Source: Chloroflexota bacterium (lineage in GTDB: Bacteria > Chloroflexota > Anaerolineae > Aggregatilineales > Aggregatilineaceae). From it: DNA of 52,571 bases. The stretch is taken from contig JAAYCM010000068.1 in the NCBI GenBank assembly GCA_012729765.1, positions 1-52,571 on the forward strand. The letters are read 5' to 3'. Below, piece by piece: positions 39,284 through 50,060 of the stretch. The position numbers and the translations under genes were made by a program. Position 1 is the first letter of the stretch; the number at the start of each line of letters is the position of its first letter. Under the pieces are notes generated by a model. It saw nothing but the letters and a program-made list of their open reading frames with translations. It did not search any database and had not been told where the DNA came from.

Positions 39284-41151
39284 TCCGCATGAATCTTGCC
39301 ATGCAGCGCAAGCCCTGGAGCGGCGCGCGCATCTTTTGGTTGAGCGTGGGGCTGTTGCTGGCGGCGGGCACGATTGCGCTGGGTGTGACCAACGCCGATA
39401 ACCCGCCGCTCGCGGTTGATCTGCTGGCGTCGGCGTGTGCTGCCTGGACTCTGGGCATGGCGCTGGCTCCGGTTTTTAGTGGCGGTGGCGGCATCCGTGC
39501 CGAGCACTTCGCCCTGCTGCCGATCCCGCCGCGCAAACTGGCTGCCGGGCTGCTCGGCGCGGCGCTGGTTGGCGTTCTGCCGGCAGTCGCGCTGATCGCA
39601 TTCGCGGCACTGGCAATCTTCGGATTTATGCACGGGATCGGGCCAGGTCTGATCGGCGTAGCGGTCACGCTGCTGCAACTGATCGTAGCGGTGCTGCTCG
39701 CGCGCGTGGTGCACGGCGTCATGGGCCAGGCCATGCAGACGCAGATCGGGATGGAACTGGTCGCGTTCTACATCGCGCTGCTCGTGGCGATGGTGAGCGT
39801 GGGCTGGTTCGCCATCGAGCCGCTGACCGGCCAGACGGCGGAAGTTTTGACCGAAGGCTGGCCGCCGGCGCTCTCGACCGCCTTTCGCGTGCTGCCGTCC
39901 GGCTGGGGCATCGTCGCGGTAGATGCCGCGTTCAAGGGAGAATGGGGACTTGTGATCGGCGCGCTGCTCGCCTTTGGCGGGCTGATCGGTGGGCTGCTGC
40001 TGGCATGGGCGGCGCTGCTGGCGCGCAGCCTGACTCTGAAGCCGGCCAGCCGCTCGGTGCGCGGGAGTGCCGGGCCAGTGGGGCCGGCGCTCGATCGCTG
40101 GCTGCCCCAGAACAGGCTTGGCGCGGTGGTCGCCAGAGAGCTGCGGGCCTGGGTGCGCGATCCCTGGCGGGCGCTGGAACTGCGCATCGCGCTGTGGTCC
40201 GGCCTGCTGATGGGCGCGATACCGCTGGCGGCGGGCTTCACCGAGGTGCTGCCGTTTGCCGGTATCACGATTGTGATCATGGGCAGCGTGGTGTCAGGCA
40301 ACCTGTTGGGATTGGATGGCAGCGCGTTATGGCAAACGATCCTGACGCCGGGCGCGGAGCGGATCGATATCCGGGGGCGGCAGTGGGCTTGGCTGCTGAT
40401 CTTTGGGCCTGTCTCACTCGCTGTGACGATTGTGTTTACCCTCGTCACCGGACATCACTGGGCGTGGCCGCTGGTGTTGGCGCTGGAAGCTGCGCTGCTG
40501 GGTGGGGCAGTTGGGCTGATGGTTGTTTTCTCGGTGTTCTTCCCCTCGCCGGGGATCGACCCCCGGATGCGCAAGAATCCAATGGATTCGTCCGGCGAAA
40601 TGGTGACCGGGGCGATCGTCATGCCCTGGCTCGCCGGGTTAACGGCGCTCCCGGCGGCGGCGGTCAGCATCATGGGCCTGGTGGACGATAACCTGCTGCT
40701 GCAATGGCTGGGCGTCCCGGTCGGGATGCTCACCGGGATCGGGCTGGCGTGGGGCCTGGGCTATCTGGCCTACCGGCGGCTTGAGGCGCGCGGCCCGGAG
40801 CTGCTCAATCTGATGCTGAAAGGCGCGACTCCACAGGCCAAAAAGGACGCGAAACCCAGCCCGGCGGATGCCGCCTGGAAGACGCTGCCCCTAGGCAAGA
40901 AAATCGTCGTCTACGTGTGCGGGTACCTCTTCTGGCTGCCGCTGCTACCCCAGGGACTGGTGCCGCTCGTGTTCAAGCTGTTCGGCATCGATGAAGTGAA
41001 AAGCTGGTTCCTGGCGCTCTACCTGCCCGACGTGTGGCAGTGGCCCGCCATTCTGCTGATGATCGCGATCGGGGTGGGGATGCTCGTGCTGATGATCCAG
41101 ATTCCGCGCCAGCATCAGCAGCAGCGCGCCGCCCAACTGCGCGAGCAGTAG
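39268..41151 (+). CDS. Large ABC-2-type membrane subunit
   Basis: A 627-residue protein with about 14 hydrophobic segments. The ATG overlaps the ATPase gene by 16 nt, with GGGAAGGG before it. After an N-terminal half of paired helices there is a soluble stretch of about 60 residues (SLTLKPASRSVRGSAGPVGP), and again near 525-550. The length is about twice that of ordinary ABC-2 permeases, suggesting a fused or duplicated permease that works with one ATPase. RELRAWVRDPWRALELRI is the coupling-helix-like motif. The cargo is unknown. Confidence 0.85.
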   Translation: MVSNLIRMNLAMQRKPWSGARIFWLSVGLLLAAGTIALGVTNADNPPLAVDLLASACAAWTLGMALAPVFSGGGGIRAEHFALLPIPPRKLAAGLLGAALVGVLPAVALIAFAALAIFGFMHGIGPGLIGVAVTLLQLIVAVLLARVVHGVMGQAMQTQIGMELVAFYIALLVAMVSVGWFAIEPLTGQTAEVLTEGWPPALSTAFRVLPSGWGIVAVDAAFKGEWGLVIGALLAFGGLIGGLLLAWAALLARSLTLKPASRSVRGSAGPVGPALDRWLPQNRLGAVVARELRAWVRDPWRALELRIALWSGLLMGAIPLAAGFTEVLPFAGITIVIMGSVVSGNLLGLDGSALWQTILTPGAERIDIRGRQWAWLLIFGPVSLAVTIVFTLVTGHHWAWPLVLALEAALLGGAVGLMVVFSVFFPSPGIDPRMRKNPMDSSGEMVTGAIVMPWLAGLTALPAAAVSIMGLVDDNLLLQWLGVPVGMLTGIGLAWGLGYLAYRRLEARGPELLNLMLKGATPQAKKDAKPSPADAAWKTLPLGKKIVVYVCGYLFWLPLLPQGLVPLVFKLFGIDEVKSWFLALYLPDVWQWPAILLMIAIGVGMLVLMIQIPRQHQQQRAAQLREQ

Positions 41152-41179
41152 CCGCCGCGCGGGAAACGGATTGGAAAGA

Positions 41180-41206
41180 ATGCCGCCCTTGAACAAAGGG
41201 CGGCAT
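41180..41206. terminator. Bidirectional terminator between the ABC exporter and the sugar ABC operon
   Basis: ATGCCGCCCTT (41180-41190) and AAGGGCGGCAT (41196-41206) form a perfect 11-bp stem with a GAACA loop. It lies between two convergent genes. The leftward side is T-rich (TTCTTTCC). Confidence 0.8.
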
Positions 41207-41241
41207 GATTCGAGCGAATTGGAATGGGCGCGGGGATTCGG

Positions 41242-42333
41242 TTACTCGGCAGCTTCTTCTTCGGCGGCCTCGTCCGACACCGCCCACTCGTCGAGATTGT
41301 CAGCATTGTAGACGCTGAACGGCCCCATCAGGACGCGCTTGCCGCCCTCACGGTTGGGATCTTCCTCGATGGTATACTCGCCCATGCGGCCCGCGACGAA
41401 CTGCTCACCGATCTCGCCCGTGAGCTGATCGGTAGCGAGCAGGTACGACACATAGTAGGCCAGGTAGCCGAGATCGTGGAAGCTCCACAGCGCGAACTCC
41501 TGCGATCAGCCGTCCTCGACGAACGCCTGCATTTCGGACGGCAGGCCCAGCCCGCTCAACAGCACCTCGCCGCACAGGTCTTCGTCTTGCAGTGCCTTGG
41601 CTGCCGCCGCCAACCCGACGGTCGTCGGAGCCATGATCAGCTTGAGATCGGGGTATTTGTCGACCAGACCGAGCGCCTGGTTATAGCTGTCTTCCGGCAC
41701 GTCATTCCCATAGACAATATCGACGAGTTCCAGATTGGCGTACTTCTCGTCGGCTTCGATTGCCGCCTGCATCGCTTCGATCCACGCGTTCTGGTTCGAG
41801 GCGTCCGGCGTGGCCGACAGGATTGCAAACTGGCCGCCCTCGTCGCCCAGCAGGCTCAGCGCCATATCGGCCATCACGACGCCGGTTTCGCTGAAGTCTA
41901 CCTGCGCGATGAACAGGTCCTCACCCTCAGGCATGACCGGGGAGTCCCACGTCACGACCGCGATACCGGCTTCCCTGGCCGCTGTCGTCGCCGGAACAAG
42001 CTCTTCGTAGGCATTGGCCGAGATCATGATCGCGTCCACGCCTTCGGTCGTGCCGCTGGTGATGATTTCGATCTGGCCGGGGATCGCGTTCTCAGGGGTT
42101 GGCCCGGTGAAGATCAGCTCGCCCGGATTCTCCAACTCTTCGTGCGCTTCCATCGCGCCGTTGTGTGCCTCGACAAATACCGGGTTGCCGGGGTCCTTCG
42201 GCAGCAGGATCAGGTTTACTTCCTGGCCGGGGACCGCCTCGACCGGCTCGCCGCCTTGCGCGCTGGCCGAGAGAATCGGGGCTGCCAGCAGCACAATCAA
42301 TACCAGGCTGGTCAAAACTTTTCTGGCGTTCAT
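41242..42333 (-). pseudogene. Sugar ABC transporter binding protein (RhaS/LsrB type) with an in-frame TGA
   Basis: The frame codes for a signal peptide ([20 protein letters not shown] ... SASA) and a periplasmic-binding-protein fold ([43 protein letters not shown]). A TGA at 41508-41506 interrupts after residue 275 (AFVEDG). The same frame then continues without shift through [18 protein letters not shown] to the natural stop at 41242, giving 363 residues if read through, the normal family length. Relatives have a small residue at the TGA position. AGGAGG precedes the ATG. It is the last gene of the ABC operon. A nonsense mutation, a base error or recoding are all possible; I see no convincing SECIS hairpin. 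Confidence 0.85.
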
Positions 42334-42364
42334 ACGATTTCCTCCTGTGATCGATCAAAGGGCT

Positions 42365-43417
42365 TTAAGAATTAGCAGGTGTTCCGACGGTGTCGGTGGG
42401 TTGGGTTTCCTGGGCCTCCTCCTCAGCACTCAGCACCTCGCGCGAACGAAAACCAAGCCGCTGCCACCGCCGCGCATCGCGCAGCAGGTTCGGCAGCAGG
42501 ACGGAAGCGATCAGCAAAACGCCCACGACGGCAGTCTGAATATTGCCGGAATAGTTCGCCAATGACATCCCGTTGCGCAGGTTGAGCACGACCAGGATCG
42601 ACAGTCCCACGCCGATCAGCGTGCCTGTGCCGCCAAAGATACTGACGCCGCCGAGCAGCACCATCGTGATCACATCCAGCTCGAACTCCTCGGCCAGGTT
42701 GGCGCGCACCGTTCCCAGCCGCGCCGCCAGCAGCAGCCCGCCCAGGCTGGCGACCAGACCCGACACGGTGAACAGGATCATCTTGGTCTGGCGCACTTTG
42801 ATCCCGGCATAGCGCGCGGCGTGGCGGTTGTTGCCGATGATGTAGACATAGCGCCCAAACGCCGTGAAGTGCAGCACGATCAGGCTGATCACAAACAGAA
42901 CCGCGAACACGATGATCCCGAAGGAGAAGGGGCCGACGAAGTTGGGCTGGCCCAGGTTGTTGAACCACTGCGGAAACAGGCCAATCGAACGGTCTTCAAG
43001 CAGGATGCGCGCGCCGCCGCGAAACATGACCAGTGAGGCCAGCGTCACCACCAGCGAGGGCAGCCCGGCGTAGGCGATCCAGAAGCCGTTGAACGCGCCG
43101 CAGATCGCGCCCATCACCAGCGCCGCCAGAATTGCCACTTCGGGTGGGACGTCTTTGGCGTACAGCCACGCGAATAGGCACGCGCTCAGCCCCATCAGCG
43201 AGGCGACCGATAGATCGATCTCGGCGTTGATGATGATAAAGGCCATGATCAGCGCCAGGATGATCTTCTCAATCGAAAGCTGGAACAGGTTGATGAAGTT
43301 GTTGACGCCCAGGTAGTGCTCCGACATCGAGATATTGGCCGCAATGACCAACACCAGGATCACCGCCAGCAGCGTCTCCCAGCGCAGCAGCCCGCGCCAA
43401 TCGCGCTTCCCTATCAC
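42365..43417 (-). CDS. Sugar ABC transporter permease 2 (RhaQ/LsrD-like)
   Basis: A 350-residue BPD_transp_2-type permease with about nine helices. The GTG at 43417 has GGAG upstream and follows the first permease by three bases. Conserved parts: [35 protein letters not shown] and [17 protein letters not shown], the family loop that meets the ATPase. The C-terminal tail is Glu-rich. It forms a heterodimer with the permease at 43421. Confidence 0.94.
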   Translation of the reverse strand: MIGKRDWRGLLRWETLLAVILVLVIAANISMSEHYLGVNNFINLFQLSIEKIILALIMAFIIINAEIDLSVASLMGLSACLFAWLYAKDVPPEVAILAALVMGAICGAFNGFWIAYAGLPSLVVTLASLVMFRGGARILLEDRSIGLFPQWFNNLGQPNFVGPFSFGIIVFAVLFVISLIVLHFTAFGRYVYIIGNNRHAARYAGIKVRQTKMILFTVSGLVASLGGLLLAARLGTVRANLAEEFELDVITMVLLGGVSIFGGTGTLIGVGLSILVVLNLRNGMSLANYSGNIQTAVVGVLLIASVLLPNLLRDARRWQRLGFRSREVLSAEEEAQETQPTDTVGTPANS

Positions 43418-43420
43418 TCG

Positions 43421-44455
43421 CTACTCCTTCGGCACCGCCGCTTCGCGCATTCGGATCGCCGCGCGTGCCCACATATCGCGCACGCGATTCATGACCAGGG
43501 CGTCGCTTGCCACCGCCACCAGAATGAACAGCCCAAAGATCGCGTCTTTCCAGAACTCGTTGATCTGCATCCGGATCAGGCTTTGCTCCAGGATGCCCAT
43601 CAGCACCGCCCCCAGCAGCATCCCGAACATTGTTCCGGAGCCGCCCACGACGCTCACGCCGCCGACCACCACCGCCGCGATCACCTGCATGTGCAGGCCC
43701 TGCGCCGCGTTGAAGCTGATGGTTCCGAAGCGCGCCAGGTAGATGAACCCACCCAGGCCGGAGAGCGCGCCGCACAGCACGAACGCGATTAATACCACGC
43801 GCCGCGCCGGCAGGCCGAGCATCCGCGCCGCGTCGGGGTTGGAGCCAATCGCGTACAGGCGGCGGCCATAGGGCAAAAAGACCAGTACCAGGTGAAACAC
43901 GAGCACCACTGCCACCGCCACGCCGAACAGCAGCCGGATGTCGATCTCCCCAATCGAGAACAGGTTCGCGCGCGGCAGATCGACCAGCCAGTCGGGCAGA
44001 TCGCGCACGAGCACATTCGCGCCCCGGCCATATTCGACCAGCACGCCGCGATAGATCGCCAGTGTGCCGAGTGTGCTCACAATTGCCGGGATGTTGCCAT
44101 AGGCTACCAGCAGGCCGTTGATCAGGCCCAGCACCGCGCCCAGCCCGATCGCCAGCAGCAGCACCATCAGCGGCGTCATATCCTTGTGCAGTGACACCTG
44201 CTCGCCGGCGACATAGGCCGTCACCCCCACGATCGCGCTGACCGACAGATCGATATTGCGCGTGATCATGACCATCGTCTCACCAACAGCCACCACCAGG
44301 ATGATCATCACGGCGGACGAGATGCGCTGGAAGGTGCGCGGGCTGTAATAATTGTCGATCTGGCCCCCGAAGAACAGCACGATCAGCACGATGATCAGCA
44401 GCAGGCTCAGCTCGCGGATCTGGTCAGGACGCAAAAACTGTCGAATTCTGCTCAC
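43421..44455 (-). CDS. Sugar ABC transporter permease 1 (RhaP/LsrC-like)
   Basis: A 344-residue BPD_transp_2-type permease. The start is put at GTG 44455, one base after the ATPase stop; an in-frame TTG at 44464 is the alternative. Landmarks: TRNIDLSVSAIVGVTAYVAG, IGSNPDAARMLGLPA and VVGGVSVVGGSGTMFGM. It has about nine to ten helices. It is translationally linked to both neighbours. Confidence 0.93.
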   Translation of the reverse strand: MSRIRQFLRPDQIRELSLLLIIVLIVLFFGGQIDNYYSPRTFQRISSAVMIILVVAVGETMVMITRNIDLSVSAIVGVTAYVAGEQVSLHKDMTPLMVLLLAIGLGAVLGLINGLLVAYGNIPAIVSTLGTLAIYRGVLVEYGRGANVLVRDLPDWLVDLPRANLFSIGEIDIRLLFGVAVAVVLVFHLVLVFLPYGRRLYAIGSNPDAARMLGLPARRVVLIAFVLCGALSGLGGFIYLARFGTISFNAAQGLHMQVIAAVVVGGVSVVGGSGTMFGMLLGAVLMGILEQSLIRMQINEFWKDAIFGLFILVAVASDALVMNRVRDMWARAAIRMREAAVPKE

Positions 44456-44456
44456 G

Positions 44457-45947
<1,491 letters not shown>

Positions 45948-46029
45948 AGAAATTTCTTTCAGAAAACTCTGCCAGTAACACACTATACAACAAAAGAATA
46001 CAACGATTCCACAGGTCATGCAAGCAGGT

Positions 46030-46123
46030 TCGACAACTTTCAATAATTTTCGAGGATTATCGAGAGTTAGTGCGCGCGTTTTTGCTCGAAGTTTATTGCA
46101 AATTGACGAATCCTGATGATAAT
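46030..46123 (+). promoter_or_regulatory. TCGA operator array and promoter in the divergent gap
   Basis: TCGA recurs at 46030, 46050, 46060 and 46086, so three copies are 20 and 10 bp apart (helically phased). DeoR-family repressors often bind such TTTCGA-type repeats. TTGCAA (46096-46101), 16 bp and GATAAT (46118-46123) could be the promoter of the regulator. On the minus strand TTGCAT and TATTCT, 17 bp apart in 45983-46022, could drive the ABC operon. Confidence 0.5.
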
Positions 46124-46158
46124 AGAGGAAAACACATCCTTGCATGGAATGTTAGTTG

Positions 46159-47892
46159 ATGAAATACGACACACAAAAATCAGCCAGTGCCTACGAACGC
46201 CACCAGATTATCCTGGAACTGGTCGAGCGGTTTGAGAGTGTCCGGGTGGCCGACCTTGCCGAGCATCTCCACGTTTCCGAAAGCACCGTGCGGACCGATC
46301 TCGAAACGCTGGACGAGCAGGGTCAGCTCGTGCGCGTGCGCGGTGGCGCGATCGCCAAACCCGGCGAGCACAGCAGCGAGGCCGCGCCCTATCTCACCCA
46401 AAAGGCGCAGACCTACGCCAGAGAGAAGCAGGCGATCGCGCGTTGGGCGGCGGGGATGGTCGAGGATGGGGACATTATCATTCTCGACGCCAGCTCGACG
46501 ATCTTTCATATCGCCCCCTTCCTGCGCGACCGCCGCGAGCTGACCGTCTTTACCAACGGGATCGAGGTCGCGCGCCTGCTGGCGAAAGAGCCGTCGAATA
46601 CGGTTATCATCCTGGGCGGGATTCTGCGCTCGAATGGCAATTCGATCACCGGCGAGATCAGCAAGCAGCTTTTGCAGGACTACCACGTCCAGACGGCCTT
46701 TGTGTCGTGCAGCGGCTTCACGCCCGATCAGGGCTTCTTCGAAGTCGATCTGCGCGAGGCTCAGATGAAAGCGCTGATGATCCAGGCGGCGCAGCGGCGC
46801 GTCGCGCTGCTGGATTCGAGCAAGATCGGGCGCGTGGGCCTGACCGTGTTCGGCGCGCTGGCCGACTTCAACTATGTCGTGACCGACGAGAACATCACCC
46901 GCCCCGTAATCGAGACGATCCGCCAGTCTGGGGCACATGTCATCGTCTGCGGCGACCAGACCACACGCTCCTATGCGCCCGAAGGCACGCGCCGCGATAA
47001 ATACCGTATCGGCTTCGCCAACCTGAGCGAGAGCACGCCCTTCAGCCGCGACGTGCGCCGCAGCCTGGAAGCTGCCGCGCAGACAAGCGGGCAGGTCGAT
47101 CTGATCGTGGCCGACAACCGGCTCGATCCGCAGGTCGCGCTCCAGGTGGCCGACGAGTTGATCGCGCAGGGTGTCGATCTGGTGATCGAGTACCAGATCG
47201 ACGAGATGACCGGCAACCTGATCGCGCAGAAGTTCCAGCAGGCAAATATCCCGATTATCGCGGTCGATATTCCAATGGTCGGCGGCGTCTATTTTGGCGT
47301 CAATAACTATGTCGCGGGGAAGATGGCCGGGGTCGAATTGGGTAAGGCGATTCAGGTGCGGTGGCAGGGTGATCTGGACTATCTGATCGTGGTTGAGCAG
47401 CAGCGTGCCGGCAGCCTGCCCGCCATGCGGATTCAAGGGCAGCTCGACGGCGTGTTAGAGGTTGTGCCATCGATCCCGCCCGAAAAAATCCTGCGCGCCG
47501 ACTCGGATAACACAGTCGAGGGCAACTACGAGCTGCTCAAGCGGATGCTGCGCGGGCTGCCCACCGGCACCCGGATCGCGGTGATCTGTTTCAATGATGA
47601 CGCGGCGATGGGGACACTCTACGCCGCCCAGGACACAGGCCACGCCGAGAATCTGCTGCTGGTCGGGCAGGGGGCAGACCGCCGCCTGCGGGCCGAGATG
47701 CGCTCGCAGCCCGCGCTCGTCGTCGGCACGACCGCCTATCGCCCTGAGGACTACGGCGAGCCGCTGATCCGGCTGGCGCTCGATATCCTGGAAGGCAAGC
47801 AGGTCCCGCCCGCGCTGTATCAGGAGCATGTGTTCGTGCGCCCCGACAACGTCGAACACTACTACCCGCTGGCGTCCGAAAACCCGGCGTGA
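46159..47892 (+). CDS. DeoR-family repressor fused to a periplasmic-binding-protein domain
   Basis: A 577-residue protein. Residues about 10-65 form the DeoR winged helix (VRVADLAEHLHVSESTVRTD), and about 75-240 the DeoR sugar-phosphate sensor domain (ILDASSTIFHIAPFL, VFTNGIEVARLL, FVSCSGFTPDQGFFE). From about 270 to the end there is a second sensor of the LacI/ribose-binding type (KYRIGFANLSESTPFSRDVR, VIEYQID, IIAVDIPMVGGVYFGVNNY, AVICFNDDAAMG, VVGTTAYRPEDYGE). DeoR proteins are normally about 250 residues. The regulator could read both an intracellular sugar phosphate and a free sugar. It is divergent from the sugar ABC operon. The ribosome site is weak. Confidence 0.92.
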   Translation: MKYDTQKSASAYERHQIILELVERFESVRVADLAEHLHVSESTVRTDLETLDEQGQLVRVRGGAIAKPGEHSSEAAPYLTQKAQTYAREKQAIARWAAGMVEDGDIIILDASSTIFHIAPFLRDRRELTVFTNGIEVARLLAKEPSNTVIILGGILRSNGNSITGEISKQLLQDYHVQTAFVSCSGFTPDQGFFEVDLREAQMKALMIQAAQRRVALLDSSKIGRVGLTVFGALADFNYVVTDENITRPVIETIRQSGAHVIVCGDQTTRSYAPEGTRRDKYRIGFANLSESTPFSRDVRRSLEAAAQTSGQVDLIVADNRLDPQVALQVADELIAQGVDLVIEYQIDEMTGNLIAQKFQQANIPIIAVDIPMVGGVYFGVNNYVAGKMAGVELGKAIQVRWQGDLDYLIVVEQQRAGSLPAMRIQGQLDGVLEVVPSIPPEKILRADSDNTVEGNYELLKRMLRGLPTGTRIAVICFNDDAAMGTLYAAQDTGHAENLLLVGQGADRRLRAEMRSQPALVVGTTAYRPEDYGEPLIRLALDILEGKQVPPALYQEHVFVRPDNVEHYYPLASENPA

Positions 47893-47924
47893 TCCGGAAT
47901 GATCCGTCCGCGTGTCGCCCCGGC

Positions 47925-48977
47925 TTACCCGTTCTCTTGATCTGTCTTGTCTTTATCGCGGTGTGGACGCAGCAGCACAAACACGGATGCCAGGAACATC
48001 GACATGCCGGTCCCGATGAAAATCACCACGGCAAGGCTGCTGCGCTGCTCATAGTTTAATCCGTCCATCTGCTCGATAATGAGCCACGTGCTCATTAATG
48101 AAATCACCAGCGTCAGCACCGCGATCTTTAGTTCCCGGTCGATAAATTTTTGCTCGACATCAAACTCGGAAAACCGGCAGTACTCACCCGGACTCGATCC
48201 CCCGCTCAGTAAACGACGTCGATACTCGGAACGGGCTGGTGATAGGAAGGGATTGCTGTCCTCGCGCCGGTACTCTGGCCGGAAGCGCCGTGCGTCCTGA
48301 TATCGCGGCGGCGCTTCGTCCTCGTCATCCTCATCGTCCTTAGCTGTCTCGGATGCCTCGTCGTCCTCATCCTCAGCTTTCTCGTCCACGTCATCGAGTT
48401 GGATCTTCAGCAGGTCTAAGTATGCTTCCCGCGCCCGTCCGATCGCTTTCCAGGCGGACCGCTCCTCATCCTCATCTTCCTCAGCATCCGGCTTGCGTGC
48501 GCGCTTCCCGAACGATGGCTCATCGTCGTCAAAAGGGCCGTACGCGTTCGGATTCGGTAAGAACAACGTCCAGTAACCACGTCTGCGGCACCAGTGCATG
48601 CCCATCTCAAACTGGATCGGATCCAGGCCCAGCTCATCGCGGGCATGGTCAGAATCGGGGTATGAGCCTTTGGGCTGCTCGCTCAGCCAGGCCAGAATCA
48701 TCAAGCCGTAGTCCTGCGCCTGATCTTCATAGAAGCGGAAGGGGTTGGCATCATTCAGCAAGGGTGTCGGTGGTGCTCCTGTAGGCGTGGCGCTCAAAAA
48801 CCAATTGGGTTCAAACGTGTGTACGAGGATGGTCAATGCAGGTTTATTATCCAGCACGTCGGGGCGTCGGGCAATCGAAAACAGCCTGAGGGCGTGAAGA
48901 ATTCGTGAAATAATCGTGCCCGGAAGCGCCCGGTCGGGTATCCATTCGAATGGTAATTTTTCGGTGACAAACTTCAC
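47925..48977 (-). CDS. Acidic membrane-anchored protein of unknown function
   Basis: A 350-residue protein that I do not recognise. The start is GTG 48977; no good ribosome site is seen and no better start exists nearby. An N-terminal globular part (1-150) contains HWCRRRGYWTLFLPNPNAYG. Next is a strongly acidic, disordered region (EEDEDEERSAW, then DEDDEASETAKDDEDDEDE at about 155-225) and a basic stretch. Two membrane helices lie near the end (ELKIAVLTLVISLMSTWLII and SLAVVIFIGTGMSMFLASVF), with a short charged tail. It converges on the DeoR-type gene and shows no operon partner. Confidence 0.75.
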   Translation of the reverse strand: MKFVTEKLPFEWIPDRALPGTIISRILHALRLFSIARRPDVLDNKPALTILVHTFEPNWFLSATPTGAPPTPLLNDANPFRFYEDQAQDYGLMILAWLSEQPKGSYPDSDHARDELGLDPIQFEMGMHWCRRRGYWTLFLPNPNAYGPFDDDEPSFGKRARKPDAEEDEDEERSAWKAIGRAREAYLDLLKIQLDDVDEKAEDEDDEASETAKDDEDDEDEAPPRYQDARRFRPEYRREDSNPFLSPARSEYRRRLLSGGSSPGEYCRFSEFDVEQKFIDRELKIAVLTLVISLMSTWLIIEQMDGLNYEQRSSLAVVIFIGTGMSMFLASVFVLLRPHRDKDKTDQENG

Positions 48978-49070
48978 AATCAGGCTAAATAATTTTTAAT
49001 AAATAACCCTTTCTTTTTAATCAGAACAGATGTACAATAACCCCATTGTGAATTTAACGGAGGTCGCTCT

Positions 49071-50060
49071 ATGGACGGCAATCCCTCAAACGTCGCTGAA
49101 AACGCTATTGTCGTGAGGAATCTCCAGAAGTCCTTCAAGGATGTCGAGGTGCTGCATGGCATCGATCTCACCGTCAGGCGTGGATCGATCCTGGCCCTGC
49201 TGGGACCCAACGGCGCCGGAAAGACCACCACGATTCGCATTCTGAGCACGCTGCTGCCCCCCGATGGCGGCGAAGCGTATGTCAACGGGTATGACGTGGT
49301 GAAGCAGGATTGCGACGTGCGAGCCAGTATCGGCCTGACCGGGCAGTTTGCCGCGGTTGACGGATATCTGACGGGCGAAGAAAACCTGATGATGCTCGCC
49401 CGGCTCTACCGGCTGAGCCATGCCGATGCCAAGCGCCGCACGCGCGAGCTGCTGGAGCAGGTGGACCTGGTAGACGCCGCGCGCCGCCCGGTGAAGACCT
49501 ATTCCGGCGGTATGAAGCGCCGCCTGGACCTTGCAATGAGCCTGATCGCCGCCCCGCCGATCATCTTCCTGGACGAGCCGACGACCGGCCTTGATCCGCG
49601 CAGCCGTCTGAGCATGTGGGCCATGATCAAGAATCTCGCCAACAACGGCGCGACGATTCTGCTGACCACACAGTATATGGACGAGGCGGATCATCTGGCC
49701 GACTGGATCGTCGTGATCGACGAGGGCCGCGTGATCGCCGAGGGTGACGCGAACACCCTCAAGTCGCGGGTCGGCTCCGAGCATGTCGATCTGATCATCT
49801 CGCGCAACAGCAACTTTATGCTGGCGCAGCAAGCGGTCGATGGCTACCAGCTTCAGGCCAGCGCCGAAGAACGGATTCTAACCATCGCGGCGAATGATGG
49901 CGCTGTCACGCTCAAGCGCATCTTGCAGCACCTCGAAGACGCTGAGGTCGAGGTTGAGAGCCTGACCATGCGTCGCCCCACACTCGATGATGTATTTCTC
50001 TTCCTGACCGGCGACGGCGCCAATGGGGCGCACCGCGAGAAAGAGGAGATTGAACGATGA
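49071..50060 (+). CDS. DrrA-type ABC exporter ATPase
   Basis: A 329-residue ATPase with GGAGG before the ATG. Walker A is GPNGAGKTTT (about 45-54), the signature YSGGMKRRLDLAMSL, Walker B IIFLDEPTTGLDPRSR, followed by TTQYMDEADHLADWIVVID. The C-terminal DrrA domain (about 240-310) ends MRRPTLDDVFLFLTG. Such ATPases power daunorubicin-type drug or lipid/polyketide exporters. ATGA at 50057-50060 links it to the permease. A short inverted repeat (ACAAT 49034-49038 / ATTGT 49045-49049) and a TACAAT -10-like word lie upstream. Confidence 0.95.
   Translation: MDGNPSNVAENAIVVRNLQKSFKDVEVLHGIDLTVRRGSILALLGPNGAGKTTTIRILSTLLPPDGGEAYVNGYDVVKQDCDVRASIGLTGQFAAVDGYLTGEENLMMLARLYRLSHADAKRRTRELLEQVDLVDAARRPVKTYSGGMKRRLDLAMSLIAAPPIIFLDEPTTGLDPRSRLSMWAMIKNLANNGATILLTTQYMDEADHLADWIVVIDEGRVIAEGDANTLKSRVGSEHVDLIISRNSNFMLAQQAVDGYQLQASAEERILTIAANDGAVTLKRILQHLEDAEVEVESLTMRRPTLDDVFLFLTGDGANGAHREKEEIER

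Noticed and set aside
41460..41508. Selenocysteine insertion at the in-frame TGA
   Set aside because: The only downstream hairpin (GTGGA-GCT-TCCAC) is small and does not resemble a bacterial SECIS, the protein family has no selenoprotein members known to me, and no selenocysteine genes are in the window.
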